A DNA stretch of 64,000 nucleotides, taken from Microbispora sp. NBC_01189 (GTDB lineage: Bacteria; Actinomycetota; Actinomycetes; Streptosporangiales; Streptosporangiaceae). Position numbers and translations under genes: made by a program. Positions 34,225-41,934 of this stretch are shown here, one piece after another. The stretch's first letter is position 1; each line of letters starts with the position of its first letter. Where the stretch lies: the NCBI RefSeq assembly GCF_036010665.1, contig NZ_CP108581.1, positions 3,763,501 to 3,827,500 of the forward strand, written 5' to 3'. The notes beneath the pieces were generated by a model. That model was not told the DNA's origin, searched no databases, and saw only the letters and a list, made by a program, of their open reading frames with translations.

Positions 34225-34269
34225 GGGTGATTCCTGCGGCGTGACGCCGCGCTCCGAGAATCCTTCAGG
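34220..34269 (+). promoter_or_regulatory. Two-tier hairpin overlapping the leader stop: candidate attenuator
   Basis: The outer helix is CCTGAGGGTGATTC (34220-34233) with GAATCCTTCAGG (34258-34269), with small bulges. The inner helix GCGGCG/CGCCGC with loop TGA (34236-34250) is perfect. The first strand contains the leader's stop codon, so a ribosome finishing the leader would block the outer helix while a stalled one would not. A short T-run (GTTT) follows. Confidence 0.6.
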
Positions 34270-34567
34270 AGTTTCCCACGATGCACATCGACCCTCGTGG
34301 CTCCCGATCCGACGCGGCCGTACGCACGGCCGCCCTCGCGCGCCGAAACCTCGGCGCGGCCGGGGTGCGTACGGATGGCGGGGCTCGCGCGGGTCGCCGG
34401 GCCGGGGCCCGGGCTGGTGGGACTGATCGGGTTCGCGTGGAGGATCACCGTACAGGCCCTGGGTGCGGCAGCGGCACCGCCGGCCGCCTTCCCCAACGCA
34501 GCGTCCGGGTTCGCCCGGGCTGCGAAACGTACCTGCTCATCCGCCGTCTACAACCTGGGAGAATCCA
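34270..34567. other. Leader-to-operon gap
   Basis: About 300 bp without a supported gene. It is GC-rich with no obvious promoter apart from the attenuator upstream. A GGGAGA ribosome-binding site precedes ATG 34568. Confidence 0.5.
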
Positions 34568-35407
34568 ATGAGCCGCTCCGCCGTTCTGGTGGACGCCGAC
34601 TGGGTCGAGGCCAACCTCGACACACCGGGTGTCGTGCTCGTCGAGGTCGACGAGGACACCAGCGCCTACGACAAGGGTCACATCCGCGGTGCCGTGAGGA
34701 TCGACTGGAGGACCGACCTGCAGGACCCGGTCCGCCGCGACTTCGTCGACAAGGCCGGCTTCGAGGCGCTGCTCTCGTCCCGCGGCATCGCCAACGACGA
34801 CACCGTGATCCTCTACGGTGGCAACAACAACTGGTTCGCCTCCTACGCCTACTGGTACTTCAAGGTCTACGGCCACGCGAACGTCAAGCTGCTCGACGGC
34901 GGGCGCAAGAAGTGGGAGCTGGAGTCCCGCGAGCTGGTCAAGGACGTGGTCGAGCGCCCCGCCACCCAGTACGCCGCCCAGGAGCCCGACAACGACATCC
35001 GCGCCTTCCGCGACGACGTCGTCGCCGCGATCGGCAAGCAGAACCTGGTCGACGTGCGCTCGCCCGACGAGTTCACCGGCAAGCTGCTCGCCCCGGCCCA
35101 CCTGCCGCAGGAGTCGGCGCAGCGCGGCGGCCACGTGCCGACCGCCCGCAACATCCCGTGGTCGAAGGCGGCCAACGACGACGGCACCTTCCGCTCCGAC
35201 GACGAGCTCCGCGAGCTCTACTCCGGCGCCGGCGTGGACCTCGCCAAGGACACCATCGCCTACTGCCGCATCGGCGAGCGCTCCGCGCACACCTGGTTCG
35301 TGCTGCACGAGCTGCTCGACCAGCCCAACGTCAAGAACTACGACGGTTCGTGGACCGAGTACGGCTCGCTCGTGGGCGTGCCGATCGAGCTGGGAGAGGC
35401 CCGCTGA
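34568..35407 (+). CDS. Thiosulfate sulfurtransferase (two-domain rhodanese)
   Basis: 279 aa from ATG 34568. Two rhodanese domains are present. The first is inactive (DKGHIRGAVRIDW, ending in VILYGGNNNWFA, with no catalytic Cys). The second carries the active loop YCRIGERSAHT with the persulfide Cys at about residue 233. It transfers sulfur from thiosulfate to a thiol acceptor. It is the first gene of a leader-controlled operon whose second gene is the DUF1416 partner, as with cysA2-sseC in mycobacteria. Confidence 0.93.
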   Translation: MSRSAVLVDADWVEANLDTPGVVLVEVDEDTSAYDKGHIRGAVRIDWRTDLQDPVRRDFVDKAGFEALLSSRGIANDDTVILYGGNNNWFASYAYWYFKVYGHANVKLLDGGRKKWELESRELVKDVVERPATQYAAQEPDNDIRAFRDDVVAAIGKQNLVDVRSPDEFTGKLLAPAHLPQESAQRGGHVPTARNIPWSKAANDDGTFRSDDELRELYSGAGVDLAKDTIAYCRIGERSAHTWFVLHELLDQPNVKNYDGSWTEYGSLVGVPIELGEAR

Positions 35408-35709
35408 TGACCACCACACAGGGTTGCGCTGCTCCTGAGCAGACCGTCGCGCTGCCGGCCGGCATCGACCTGGCCAACCAGGCCGTGATCCAGGGCGTCG
35501 TCACCGGCGCCGGCACGGCGTACGCCCGCCTGCTGGACCACAGCGGCGAGTTCACCGGCGAGGTCGTCGTCTCCGACGAGGGCGTCTTCCGCTTCTTCGC
35601 CGCTCCCGGCCAGTGGACCGTCCGTATCATCGCCGGCGGCGGCGTCACCAAGGACGTCGCCGTCGAGGCCAAGCTCGGCGAGGTCGCCCAGCTCTCGGTC
35701 GCCGTCTGA
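35407..35709 (+). CDS. sseC: DUF1416 (SseC-like) protein
   Basis: 100 aa. Its ATG shares one base with the preceding TGA. A single conserved Cys occurs at QGCAAPEQTVALP, followed by a beta-sandwich (YARLLDHSGEFTGEVVVSDEG, FFAAPGQWTVRII). This family always travels with the thiosulfate sulfurtransferase and may be a sulfur acceptor (inference). A strong terminator follows. Confidence 0.9.
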   Translation: MTTTQGCAAPEQTVALPAGIDLANQAVIQGVVTGAGTAYARLLDHSGEFTGEVVVSDEGVFRFFAAPGQWTVRIIAGGGVTKDVAVEAKLGEVAQLSVAV

Positions 35710-35724
35710 TCCACCGCTTCACCC

Positions 35725-35760
35725 GAAGGCCGGTGCGTTCCCGCGAACGCACCGGCCTTC
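35725..35760 (+). terminator. Strong hairpin after the sulfurtransferase operon
   Basis: GAAGGCCGGTGCGTTC and its perfect complement GAACGCACCGGCCTTC form a 16-bp stem with loop CCGC. Confidence 0.88.
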
Positions 35761-35859
35761 CGGCATCGGCGACCATGCATTCACCCTGCGCGAGCACACG
35801 TCTCGCCGATCGTGCGCCGGGAGAGCAGCAGCACCCGGGGTCGGCGCGCCGCACACCGG

Positions 35860-35925
35860 CTTCAAGGCGGCGCCACGACGTCGATGACGACCGACCAGCT
35901 CTTGGAGCTGCTGCGTGACGAGTAG
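35860..35925 (+). pseudogene. 3' remnant of an antitoxin gene
   Basis: In frame 1 the end of an ORF reads [19 protein letters not shown] and then stops at 35925. A Thr-Thr/Met-Thr-Thr-Asp tail followed by a short acidic helix is the usual C-terminus of AbrB/MazE-type antitoxins paired with PIN toxins. No matching N-terminal DNA-binding part precedes it. Confidence 0.55.
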
Positions 35926-36076
35926 CGGGCCTTCGCGGCGCGGGGGCGGGAAACGATCGCCGCTGCCGGACTTCTTCATCGGCGCCCATGCCGCGGTCCG
36001 CAAGTACCGGCTGCTCACCCGGGACACCGCCCGCTACCGCACGTACTTCCCGACAGTCGAGCTCATCACGCCGTAG
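35915..36076 (+). pseudogene. 3' remnant of a PIN-domain (VapC-like) toxin gene
   Basis: The frame ending at TAG 36076 encodes [20 protein letters not shown] followed by [17 protein letters not shown], a very typical VapC C-terminal third with the conserved D in PDFFIGAHA and D in LTRDTARY. About two thirds of the gene is missing, and a short unrelated Gly-rich segment joins it to the antitoxin tail. A GTG at 35915 makes a 53-codon frame, but no functional nuclease can result. Confidence 0.7.
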
Positions 36077-36097
36077 GGGGAAGCGGGAGCCGATAAC

Positions 36098-37477
36098 ATG
36101 CGGCAGGTGTCCGGAACGTCCGCACTGCCCGCCCCCCGCAGGTTCGCCTGGATGCTGTCGCCGTACGCGTTGCCGCTGCACGCCCTGCGGATCCTCGCGA
36201 AGTGCGCGCTCCCGCTGGTCATCTGGTTCTCGATGGGACGGCTCGTCCGGTGGGGCCTGCTCCTGCTGGCCGCGACCGTCTCGCACGGATCGTGGTACCA
36301 GGCCCGGCTGGTCCTGGTGATGTTCCTGTTCACGCTCGTTGTCATGACGTCCCTCGCCACGACCGTCGGCATGCTGTACGTCGTCCGCGAGGCGCTGGTG
36401 GAGACCCGGGCCCGGCGCGCCGGCGGCGAGGCCAGGGAGAGCCTGCTGGGCGCCCTCAACCGGACCGCGCTCGTGTTCGCCGGTATCTACACGACGTGGG
36501 GGTTCGTCAAAGAGGACGCCCGCGACTTCATGAACATCGACAGGATGCGGCAGCCGGACCGCTACGTGCTCGACGCGGGCAGCGGCGACGACAGCGGGGT
36601 GGCCGTCGGGCTGATCAACCTGGACCCGAGGGTCTCCCTCGCGACGATGGTGGTCGCCTACGGGGTGAAGTGGTACTTCGGCCGCCGCCACGAGGCGGGG
36701 AACGGCCGGTTCTCCGGCGTGCTCGCCACCTTCGGCGAGCTGGCGTTCGCCTTCTTCGGCATCAACGCGGTCGCGGCGGCCGTGGGAGCGCGCTCCGACT
36801 GGATCGGCGGCCGGTCCGCCGTCGCCGGCTGGCACGACCTCATGGCCGGAGCGGATGGCGGCATCCCCGGGTGGCAACAGGTCTCGGAGTGGCTGGGCGA
36901 GGTCTGGCCGTACGTGATCGACGCCCTGGCCGTCCCGCTCGCGTGGCTGACGGTCGGCATCCTCGTCTACGGCGCGTACGCGGAGGACACGCAGACGACG
37001 ATCAGGGGGACCCGCCTGGAGCAGGCGGCGGTGCACCTGGAGCGCACGCACAACTGGACGAGGCGGGCGCTGGCCAAGCTGAGCGCCGGGTGGACGGGCC
37101 GCTGGATCCCGCTGCTGAACTCCCTGCGCCTGACGGCCCGCGGGGGCGCGCCGCTGTTCGGCCTCTTCGCGCTCTCCTACGTCGGCCTGCACATCGGCGG
37201 TGACTTCCTCGGCAGGGCGGGCCGTTATCTCGCCGCGAGCGAGGAGCCGTACCTCTGGTTCGCGACCGATGTGCCGATCGACTACGTGACGGATCTGGTC
37301 GTCACCCTGGTGACCATGTGCCTGATCGCCGCCACGTTCGATCTGGCCGCGACCCGGGCCCGGACCGAGGGCAGGACCGACGGACGGGCGGACCGACGGG
37401 CGGACCGACGGACGGGCCGCCGGGAGCCGGTCACCGCTGGAAGCGCAGAACCTGGTCGTCCTTCTCCGTCGCGCTGA
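36098..37477 (+). CDS. Multi-pass membrane protein of unknown function
   Basis: 459 aa from ATG 36098. Hydrophobic segments at roughly residues 20-70, 70-95, 120-135, 185-200, 215-235, 280-300, 350-365 and 385-405 predict about eight passes. A highly charged tail of tandem R-T-D-G-R-A-D-R repeats follows, encoded by a GGACGGGCGGACC repeat tract. Its 3' end overlaps the end of the opposite-strand gene by 47 bp, all within the repeat-derived tail. No family is recognised. Confidence 0.8.
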   Translation: MRQVSGTSALPAPRRFAWMLSPYALPLHALRILAKCALPLVIWFSMGRLVRWGLLLLAATVSHGSWYQARLVLVMFLFTLVVMTSLATTVGMLYVVREALVETRARRAGGEARESLLGALNRTALVFAGIYTTWGFVKEDARDFMNIDRMRQPDRYVLDAGSGDDSGVAVGLINLDPRVSLATMVVAYGVKWYFGRRHEAGNGRFSGVLATFGELAFAFFGINAVAAAVGARSDWIGGRSAVAGWHDLMAGADGGIPGWQQVSEWLGEVWPYVIDALAVPLAWLTVGILVYGAYAEDTQTTIRGTRLEQAAVHLERTHNWTRRALAKLSAGWTGRWIPLLNSLRLTARGGAPLFGLFALSYVGLHIGGDFLGRAGRYLAASEEPYLWFATDVPIDYVTDLVVTLVTMCLIAATFDLAATRARTEGRTDGRADRRADRRTGRREPVTAGSAEPGRPSPSR

Positions 37478-38414
37478 AGGCGTCCTTCATGAAGTCCGCG
37501 GCCGACTGCCCGGGCACGTCCCGGTAGGTGCTCGGGCGGATGACGACCTCGACCTGGTCGGCCACCGAGGGCGGCACCACCCCCAGCAGCTCCATCCGGT
37601 ACGGCGTGCCGACCTTGTTGTCCTTGACGTCGGGCGGCGTCTCGTTGTTCAGCGTCTCCACCTGCCAGGTACGTCCGGCCCGGTCGGTGAGCTTGACATC
37701 CGCCGGCGCTCCGTGGCGGATGGCGCCCTCGGCGTCGAGCGCGGTCCTGGTGGCCACGATCTTCATCCACTGCCGGTCGGACCGGTCCGGCTTGCCGCTG
37801 GGGTCCTTGATCTTCTCGACGGTGGCCTGCCATGACACATGCTGCACGGTCCCGGCCTGGCCGGGTGGCACGACGTGGACGGTGTAGTCGGGGCGGCCGT
37901 ACCTGAAGACCTGGTAGCCGAAGACCGAGGGGGCCGCGACGGCGAGCGCGACGGACAGCACCGCGCCGCCGATCAGCAGGCCCGTCCGCCGCCGCGCGGG
38001 TGAAGCGGGCGCGGGTGAAGTGGGCGCGGCGGCCACGGCGAGGTCCACGCCGGGCGGTTCCGCCGGCACGCCGTACGCCGGGGCGGCGAGGGGAGGCGCC
38101 GTGGGGGGAGGGGCCGTGGGGGCGAGGGCCCGGGGCGGCGGCTGCCGGTTCGTCCGCAGCGCGGGGAACGGCTGCGTCGACCTGTCCTCGCCCTCGGGCT
38201 CCGGCGGCGGCCACACGCGTATGTCCGTCGGCGGGGCCAGCTTCCCGGGGATCGGGATGGACGGCGGCGCCGTCGGCATGGGCCGCGGCGGCAACGCGCC
38301 GCTGTAGGTGATGTCGGAGGCGATGTCGGTGGGCTGCTCGGGAGGTGGAGCGAACCAGTCGCGGGCGTCCTGGTCGTGCCTCGGCGGATTTCCGTCCATG
38401 GGCGTCTCGGTCAT
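37431..38414 (-). CDS. Membrane-anchored protein with Pro-rich cytoplasmic region
   Basis: 327 aa from ATG 38414. The first 140 residues are Pro-rich and disordered. A membrane helix (about 145-170, LLIGGAVLSVALAVAAPSVFG) precedes an outer beta domain (DYTVHVVPPGQAGTVQHVSW, VADQVEVVIRPSTYRDVPGQ). It is the last gene of a three-gene minus-strand operon with ATGA/TGATG overlaps. The other two genes also encode anchored outer domains. Function unknown. Confidence 0.78.
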   Translation of the reverse strand: MTETPMDGNPPRHDQDARDWFAPPPEQPTDIASDITYSGALPPRPMPTAPPSIPIPGKLAPPTDIRVWPPPEPEGEDRSTQPFPALRTNRQPPPRALAPTAPPPTAPPLAAPAYGVPAEPPGVDLAVAAAPTSPAPASPARRRTGLLIGGAVLSVALAVAAPSVFGYQVFRYGRPDYTVHVVPPGQAGTVQHVSWQATVEKIKDPSGKPDRSDRQWMKIVATRTALDAEGAIRHGAPADVKLTDRAGRTWQVETLNNETPPDVKDNKVGTPYRMELLGVVPPSVADQVEVVIRPSTYRDVPGQSAADFMKDAFSATEKDDQVLRFQR

Positions 38415-39088
38415 CGGCTCGGGCCCGCCAGTGTGTGATAGTCCTCCGCCTGCGCGATCATCCGGTCGGCGGCGGCGCCGGACAGACCCAGGTCGACCTG
38501 CGCCTCGGGCGCGAAGTTGTCGACGACCAGCGGATTGACGGGCGGGATGAAGACGAGGCTCGCGCCCGGCACCGCGTCCTCGGGCACCTCGAAGACGAGT
38601 GATCCGCTCGTCCAGAATCCCGGCTGGATGTACCGGTTGAACAGGGTCAGGCTCTCGTCGACCTTGTCGGTGGGCAGATAACGCCGGCCGTCCCGGGTGA
38701 GCAGGACGGGCGGGCTCAACCTGCTCAGCTTCATGGGCTCGCGGGCGCTGGTCGCGGTGACGTCGACCAGCAGGAAAAGGTGGCTCGTCCCCACCTTCAG
38801 CACCTTGCCGGAGTAGTCCGTCGTGTCCACGGCGCGGGCGGCGGTGACCGACACGACCTTCACGGAGAAGCGCTTGGTCGTCACCGTCTCGCCGATCCGG
38901 CCCTCGTAGGTCAGGAAGGACGTCCGCTGCTCGAAGGACATCGCGAAGTTCTGCTGCGCGTAGACGGCCGCCGCCGCGAGCGCGACGCCCGCCACCCCGG
39001 CGGCGAGACGCCGCCCCAGCCCGCGCCTGCGGGGCCGCCCGGCGGCGGCCCGGCGGGACGTACGGCTCTCTGCCTGGACCAGTGCCAT
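38411..39088 (-). CDS. Membrane-anchored secreted-domain protein
   Basis: 225 aa from ATG 39088. A basic head (SRTSRRAAAGRPRRRG) and one helix (LAAGVAGVALAAAAVYAQ) lead to an outer beta-sandwich-like domain: KVGTSHLFLLVDVTATS looks like the DUF4352/telokin style of fold. Stop and next start overlap (ATGA). It is probably a functional partner of its two neighbours, perhaps one multi-subunit envelope assembly. Confidence 0.78.
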   Translation of the reverse strand: MALVQAESRTSRRAAAGRPRRRGLGRRLAAGVAGVALAAAAVYAQQNFAMSFEQRTSFLTYEGRIGETVTTKRFSVKVVSVTAARAVDTTDYSGKVLKVGTSHLFLLVDVTATSAREPMKLSRLSPPVLLTRDGRRYLPTDKVDESLTLFNRYIQPGFWTSGSLVFEVPEDAVPGASLVFIPPVNPLVVDNFAPEAQVDLGLSGAAADRMIAQAEDYHTLAGPSR

Positions 39089-39747
39089 CAGCTGTCCTCC
39101 TTCCGCACCGGAAGGGAAATCCGCGTGGCGACCTCGGGCTCGAACGGGCCGTCGTCGTCCTCGTACTCGCCCTTGAGCAACCAGTTACGGGTCTGGTCGC
39201 GAAACCCGAGTGGCTCGTTCTCGAACGTGCCGAGGTCGAGGCTGATCTCATCGGGCGCGGTCGCGGTGGGCTGGAGCTCGTACTTCACCACGACCGTGGT
39301 GGTGATCCCCGGATGGAGCTGCTGGCTCTCGATCCCGTAGCTCAGCACCGAGGCCCGCGGGCCGTACTCGCTCTTCATCTCCGGGCGGGTCCGCAGCAGC
39401 GAGCCGGCGAAGGTGCCGGTCTGGCTGAAGCCCTTCCCGGGCTGCGGCACCATGCCGACCGAGGCGGTCTCGTCGCCCATGTTGGTGACCTTGACGACGA
39501 GCTCCAGATAGCGCTTGACGCCGCCGAAGCCGCCCGCCTCGGTGGTGTCGATCGCCTTGATGAACTGGGTGCGGAACCGGCCCTGGTCGATCGTGTCGCC
39601 GGGCGAGGCCGTGGGCGGCGGCTTGTCCGGAGCGTCGCGCAGACCGCCGAAGGCGGCGGTGACGCCGATGCCCACCACGGCCAGCGCGGAGGCGACCGGG
39701 ACCAGCACCGGGCGTCGTCGGCGGCCGCCACTGGGGGATGACGTCAT
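39088..39747 (-). CDS. Membrane-anchored secreted-domain protein, first of operon
   Basis: 219 aa from ATG 39747 (an upstream ATG at 39804 is less likely). One helix (VLVPVASALAVVGIGVTAAF) is followed by an outer domain containing YLELVVKVTNMGDETASV, a sandwich motif similar to the middle gene's. Its stop and the next ATG share a base. It is divergent from the pseudo-ATPase gene at 39894, so the anchored proteins and the ATPase pair may share a control region. Confidence 0.78.
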   Translation of the reverse strand: MTSSPSGGRRRRPVLVPVASALAVVGIGVTAAFGGLRDAPDKPPPTASPGDTIDQGRFRTQFIKAIDTTEAGGFGGVKRYLELVVKVTNMGDETASVGMVPQPGKGFSQTGTFAGSLLRTRPEMKSEYGPRASVLSYGIESQQLHPGITTTVVVKYELQPTATAPDEISLDLGTFENEPLGFRDQTRNWLLKGEYEDDDGPFEPEVATRISLPVRKEDS

Positions 39748-39893
39748 GGCAAGCGATGGTAGTACGATCACAATCGCCCCATGGGCCCCATAGGTTCCAG
39801 GCACTGGCGGGAAATAGGTCCGAATGGCGAGAAGCCCGCCCTGACAGGGCTTCCAGATCCTACGCTGTGACCTTAGGCGGACATGGAGGGCCC

Positions 39894-41837
39894 GTGGGCG
39901 ACCCGCACCCCGAGCATGCCCAGTTGCAGGCGGACCGGATCTACCTGGGCTGGCAGTACGCTCTGCTGTACCCCGATCCGGGGCCGCCGCCGAAGCGGCC
40001 GGCGCGCGAGGACGTCGCCGAGCCTCCCGCCGACAACACGGACTGGGTTCACCGGGAGCGGCTGCAGAAGGACCTGCTGAACCGTCCGGTCCGGTTCTTC
40101 CGCACGTTCATGGCCGTGCTGGCCGCCGGGATCCTCGTCCTCGGCGTGAGCGGCCTGCTCACCTGGTCGTTCGTGCTGCTCGGGCTGGTCGCCGCGGGCG
40201 GCGTGGCCGCCATCTGCACCTACGCCATCCGGCAGGGCGACCGTACGGTCAACGAGCGGCTCGACGAGCGCCGCCGCAAGGCGCTGCGGGAGCAGGAGCG
40301 GCGGCAGCGGGAGATTGTCACCGCCCAGGAGGAGCACGCCGCGAAGTACCGTGACTGGGCCGAGAAGAAGAACCGCTTCGACAGGCAGATCACCTGGTAC
40401 GCCGTGGCGGTGCCCGACGACATCGACCGGGTCGACGTGGCCGGCGGCACGCTGACCGGCTGGTCGGCGCTGGTCACGCTGATCGGCGCGACCCGCCTCT
40501 ACAGCGGCGGCCACCTCACCGTGCTCGACCTGTCCGAGGGCGCGATCGCCAAGGACCTCATCGAGCTCGCCCGCCGGGGCGGGGACGACCCGCTGGTCTG
40601 GGTGCTCCCGGTGGACCTGCCCCGGCTCGACCTGGGGGCGACGCTCAAGCCCGAGGCGTTCGCCGACGTGCTCGCCCACGTGGTGAGCGTCAGCGAGGAG
40701 ACCAGCAGGGACATCGGCTTCGACAACGCGATCCTGGAGCGCGTGCTGGAGGTCCTCGGCGAGAACGCCACGATCAGCCAGGTCACCGCCGCGCTGCGGG
40801 CGCTCGCGCAGGTGGGCGACCCGCGCGACGACATGAAGTGCGGCCTGCTGACCGCCTCCCAGCTCGAACGCATCGGCACGCTGTTCGGCCGGGGCGTTGC
40901 CGACCGGGTGGTCATCGAGCGGGCCTGGGCGCTGGAGTCCCAGCTGCGCAAGCTGGAGACGCTGGGCTCGGAGGCCGTACGGCTGCCGCCCGCGCGGCTG
41001 CGGGTGGTCAGCATGGACCGGCAGGCGGGCGTGTTCGGCAACCGGGTGCTCGGCACGTACGTCGCGACCGCGCTCACGCACATCCTGCGCCAGTCGCCGG
41101 CCAGCGAGCGGCCCTGGTATCACACGATCATCGTCGCAGGCGCGGACAAGCTCCGCGGCGACGTGCTCGACCGGCTCATGGACGCCTGCGAGACCTCGCG
41201 TACCGGGCTCGTGCTGACCTACCGCAGCCTCACCCCGGCCGTACGGGAACGGCTCGGCCGGGGACACGCGGCCGTCGCGTTCATGCGGCTGGGCAACGCG
41301 GAGGACGCCCGGGTGGCCAGCGAGCACGTCGGCACCGAGCACCGTCTCGAACTCGCCCAGCTCACCGAGACGTTCAGCTCGGCGGCCCACGTCCCGAGCG
41401 GGTTCTACACCTCCACCGTCGGCGAGGGCCGTACGGAGGGGGAGGACCTGCGGGAGGGCGACCCGCGCGACGACATCCGCGAGGACATCACGGAGTCGAC
41501 CGAGTGGGGCCGGCGCGCGCCCACGGTGGCCGACGGGGTCCTCCAGCGGTCGCGGGAGTTCCTGGTCGAGCCGCACCAGCTCCAGCAGCTGCCCACGACG
41601 TCCGTGATCGTCACCTACTCGACGGCGGAGGGACGCCAGGTGCGCCTGGCGGACGCGAACCCGGCGATACTCACCTTCCCGAAGACGACGCTGGGCGAGT
41701 TCGAGGAGATCCGCCGGGCCGCCCTGACGCCGCGAGAGCCCGAGCCCGAGCCGGAGCCCGCCGAGCCCACGCTGCCCGAGGTCCCTCCGAACCTCGGCCC
41801 CCCGCCGCCCCGCCTCGACTGGCGCAAGCGGCCATGA
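39894..41837 (+). CDS. Membrane-anchored HerA/TraG-like protein with degenerate P-loop
   Basis: 647 aa from GTG 39894 (GGAGGG just upstream; GTG 39867 possible). Two membrane helices (about 72-115) precede a charged coiled coil (NERLDERRRKALREQERRQ, to about 165). The rest resembles a HerA/VirD4 ATPase core: GGTLTGWSALVTLIGATRLY (residues 184-203) sits where GxTGSGKST would be, with Trp190 in place of the catalytic Lys, followed by a strand and LDLSEG. The later TIIVAGADKLRGDVLDRLMD replaces the Walker B acidic pair. It is therefore probably a non-hydrolysing partner of the ATPase encoded next. Confidence 0.75.
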   Translation: MGDPHPEHAQLQADRIYLGWQYALLYPDPGPPPKRPAREDVAEPPADNTDWVHRERLQKDLLNRPVRFFRTFMAVLAAGILVLGVSGLLTWSFVLLGLVAAGGVAAICTYAIRQGDRTVNERLDERRRKALREQERRQREIVTAQEEHAAKYRDWAEKKNRFDRQITWYAVAVPDDIDRVDVAGGTLTGWSALVTLIGATRLYSGGHLTVLDLSEGAIAKDLIELARRGGDDPLVWVLPVDLPRLDLGATLKPEAFADVLAHVVSVSEETSRDIGFDNAILERVLEVLGENATISQVTAALRALAQVGDPRDDMKCGLLTASQLERIGTLFGRGVADRVVIERAWALESQLRKLETLGSEAVRLPPARLRVVSMDRQAGVFGNRVLGTYVATALTHILRQSPASERPWYHTIIVAGADKLRGDVLDRLMDACETSRTGLVLTYRSLTPAVRERLGRGHAAVAFMRLGNAEDARVASEHVGTEHRLELAQLTETFSSAAHVPSGFYTSTVGEGRTEGEDLREGDPRDDIREDITESTEWGRRAPTVADGVLQRSREFLVEPHQLQQLPTTSVIVTYSTAEGRQVRLADANPAILTFPKTTLGEFEEIRRAALTPREPEPEPEPAEPTLPEVPPNLGPPPPRLDWRKRP

Positions 41838-41934
41838 CACGGTCCGCGGCCGGTAAGGGCATCGTCAACCACGGTGTGCGGGCCTGATCGTTGAAGGAGT
41901 CTCTTCCCTGTTCGTCGTCGACTGAGGGGTCTCA

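Noticed and set aside
37370-37420. GGACGGGCGGACC repeats considered as a CRISPR or iteron array
   Set aside because: Units are imperfect, without unique spacers, and lie inside a coding frame. No cas genes anywhere in the window.
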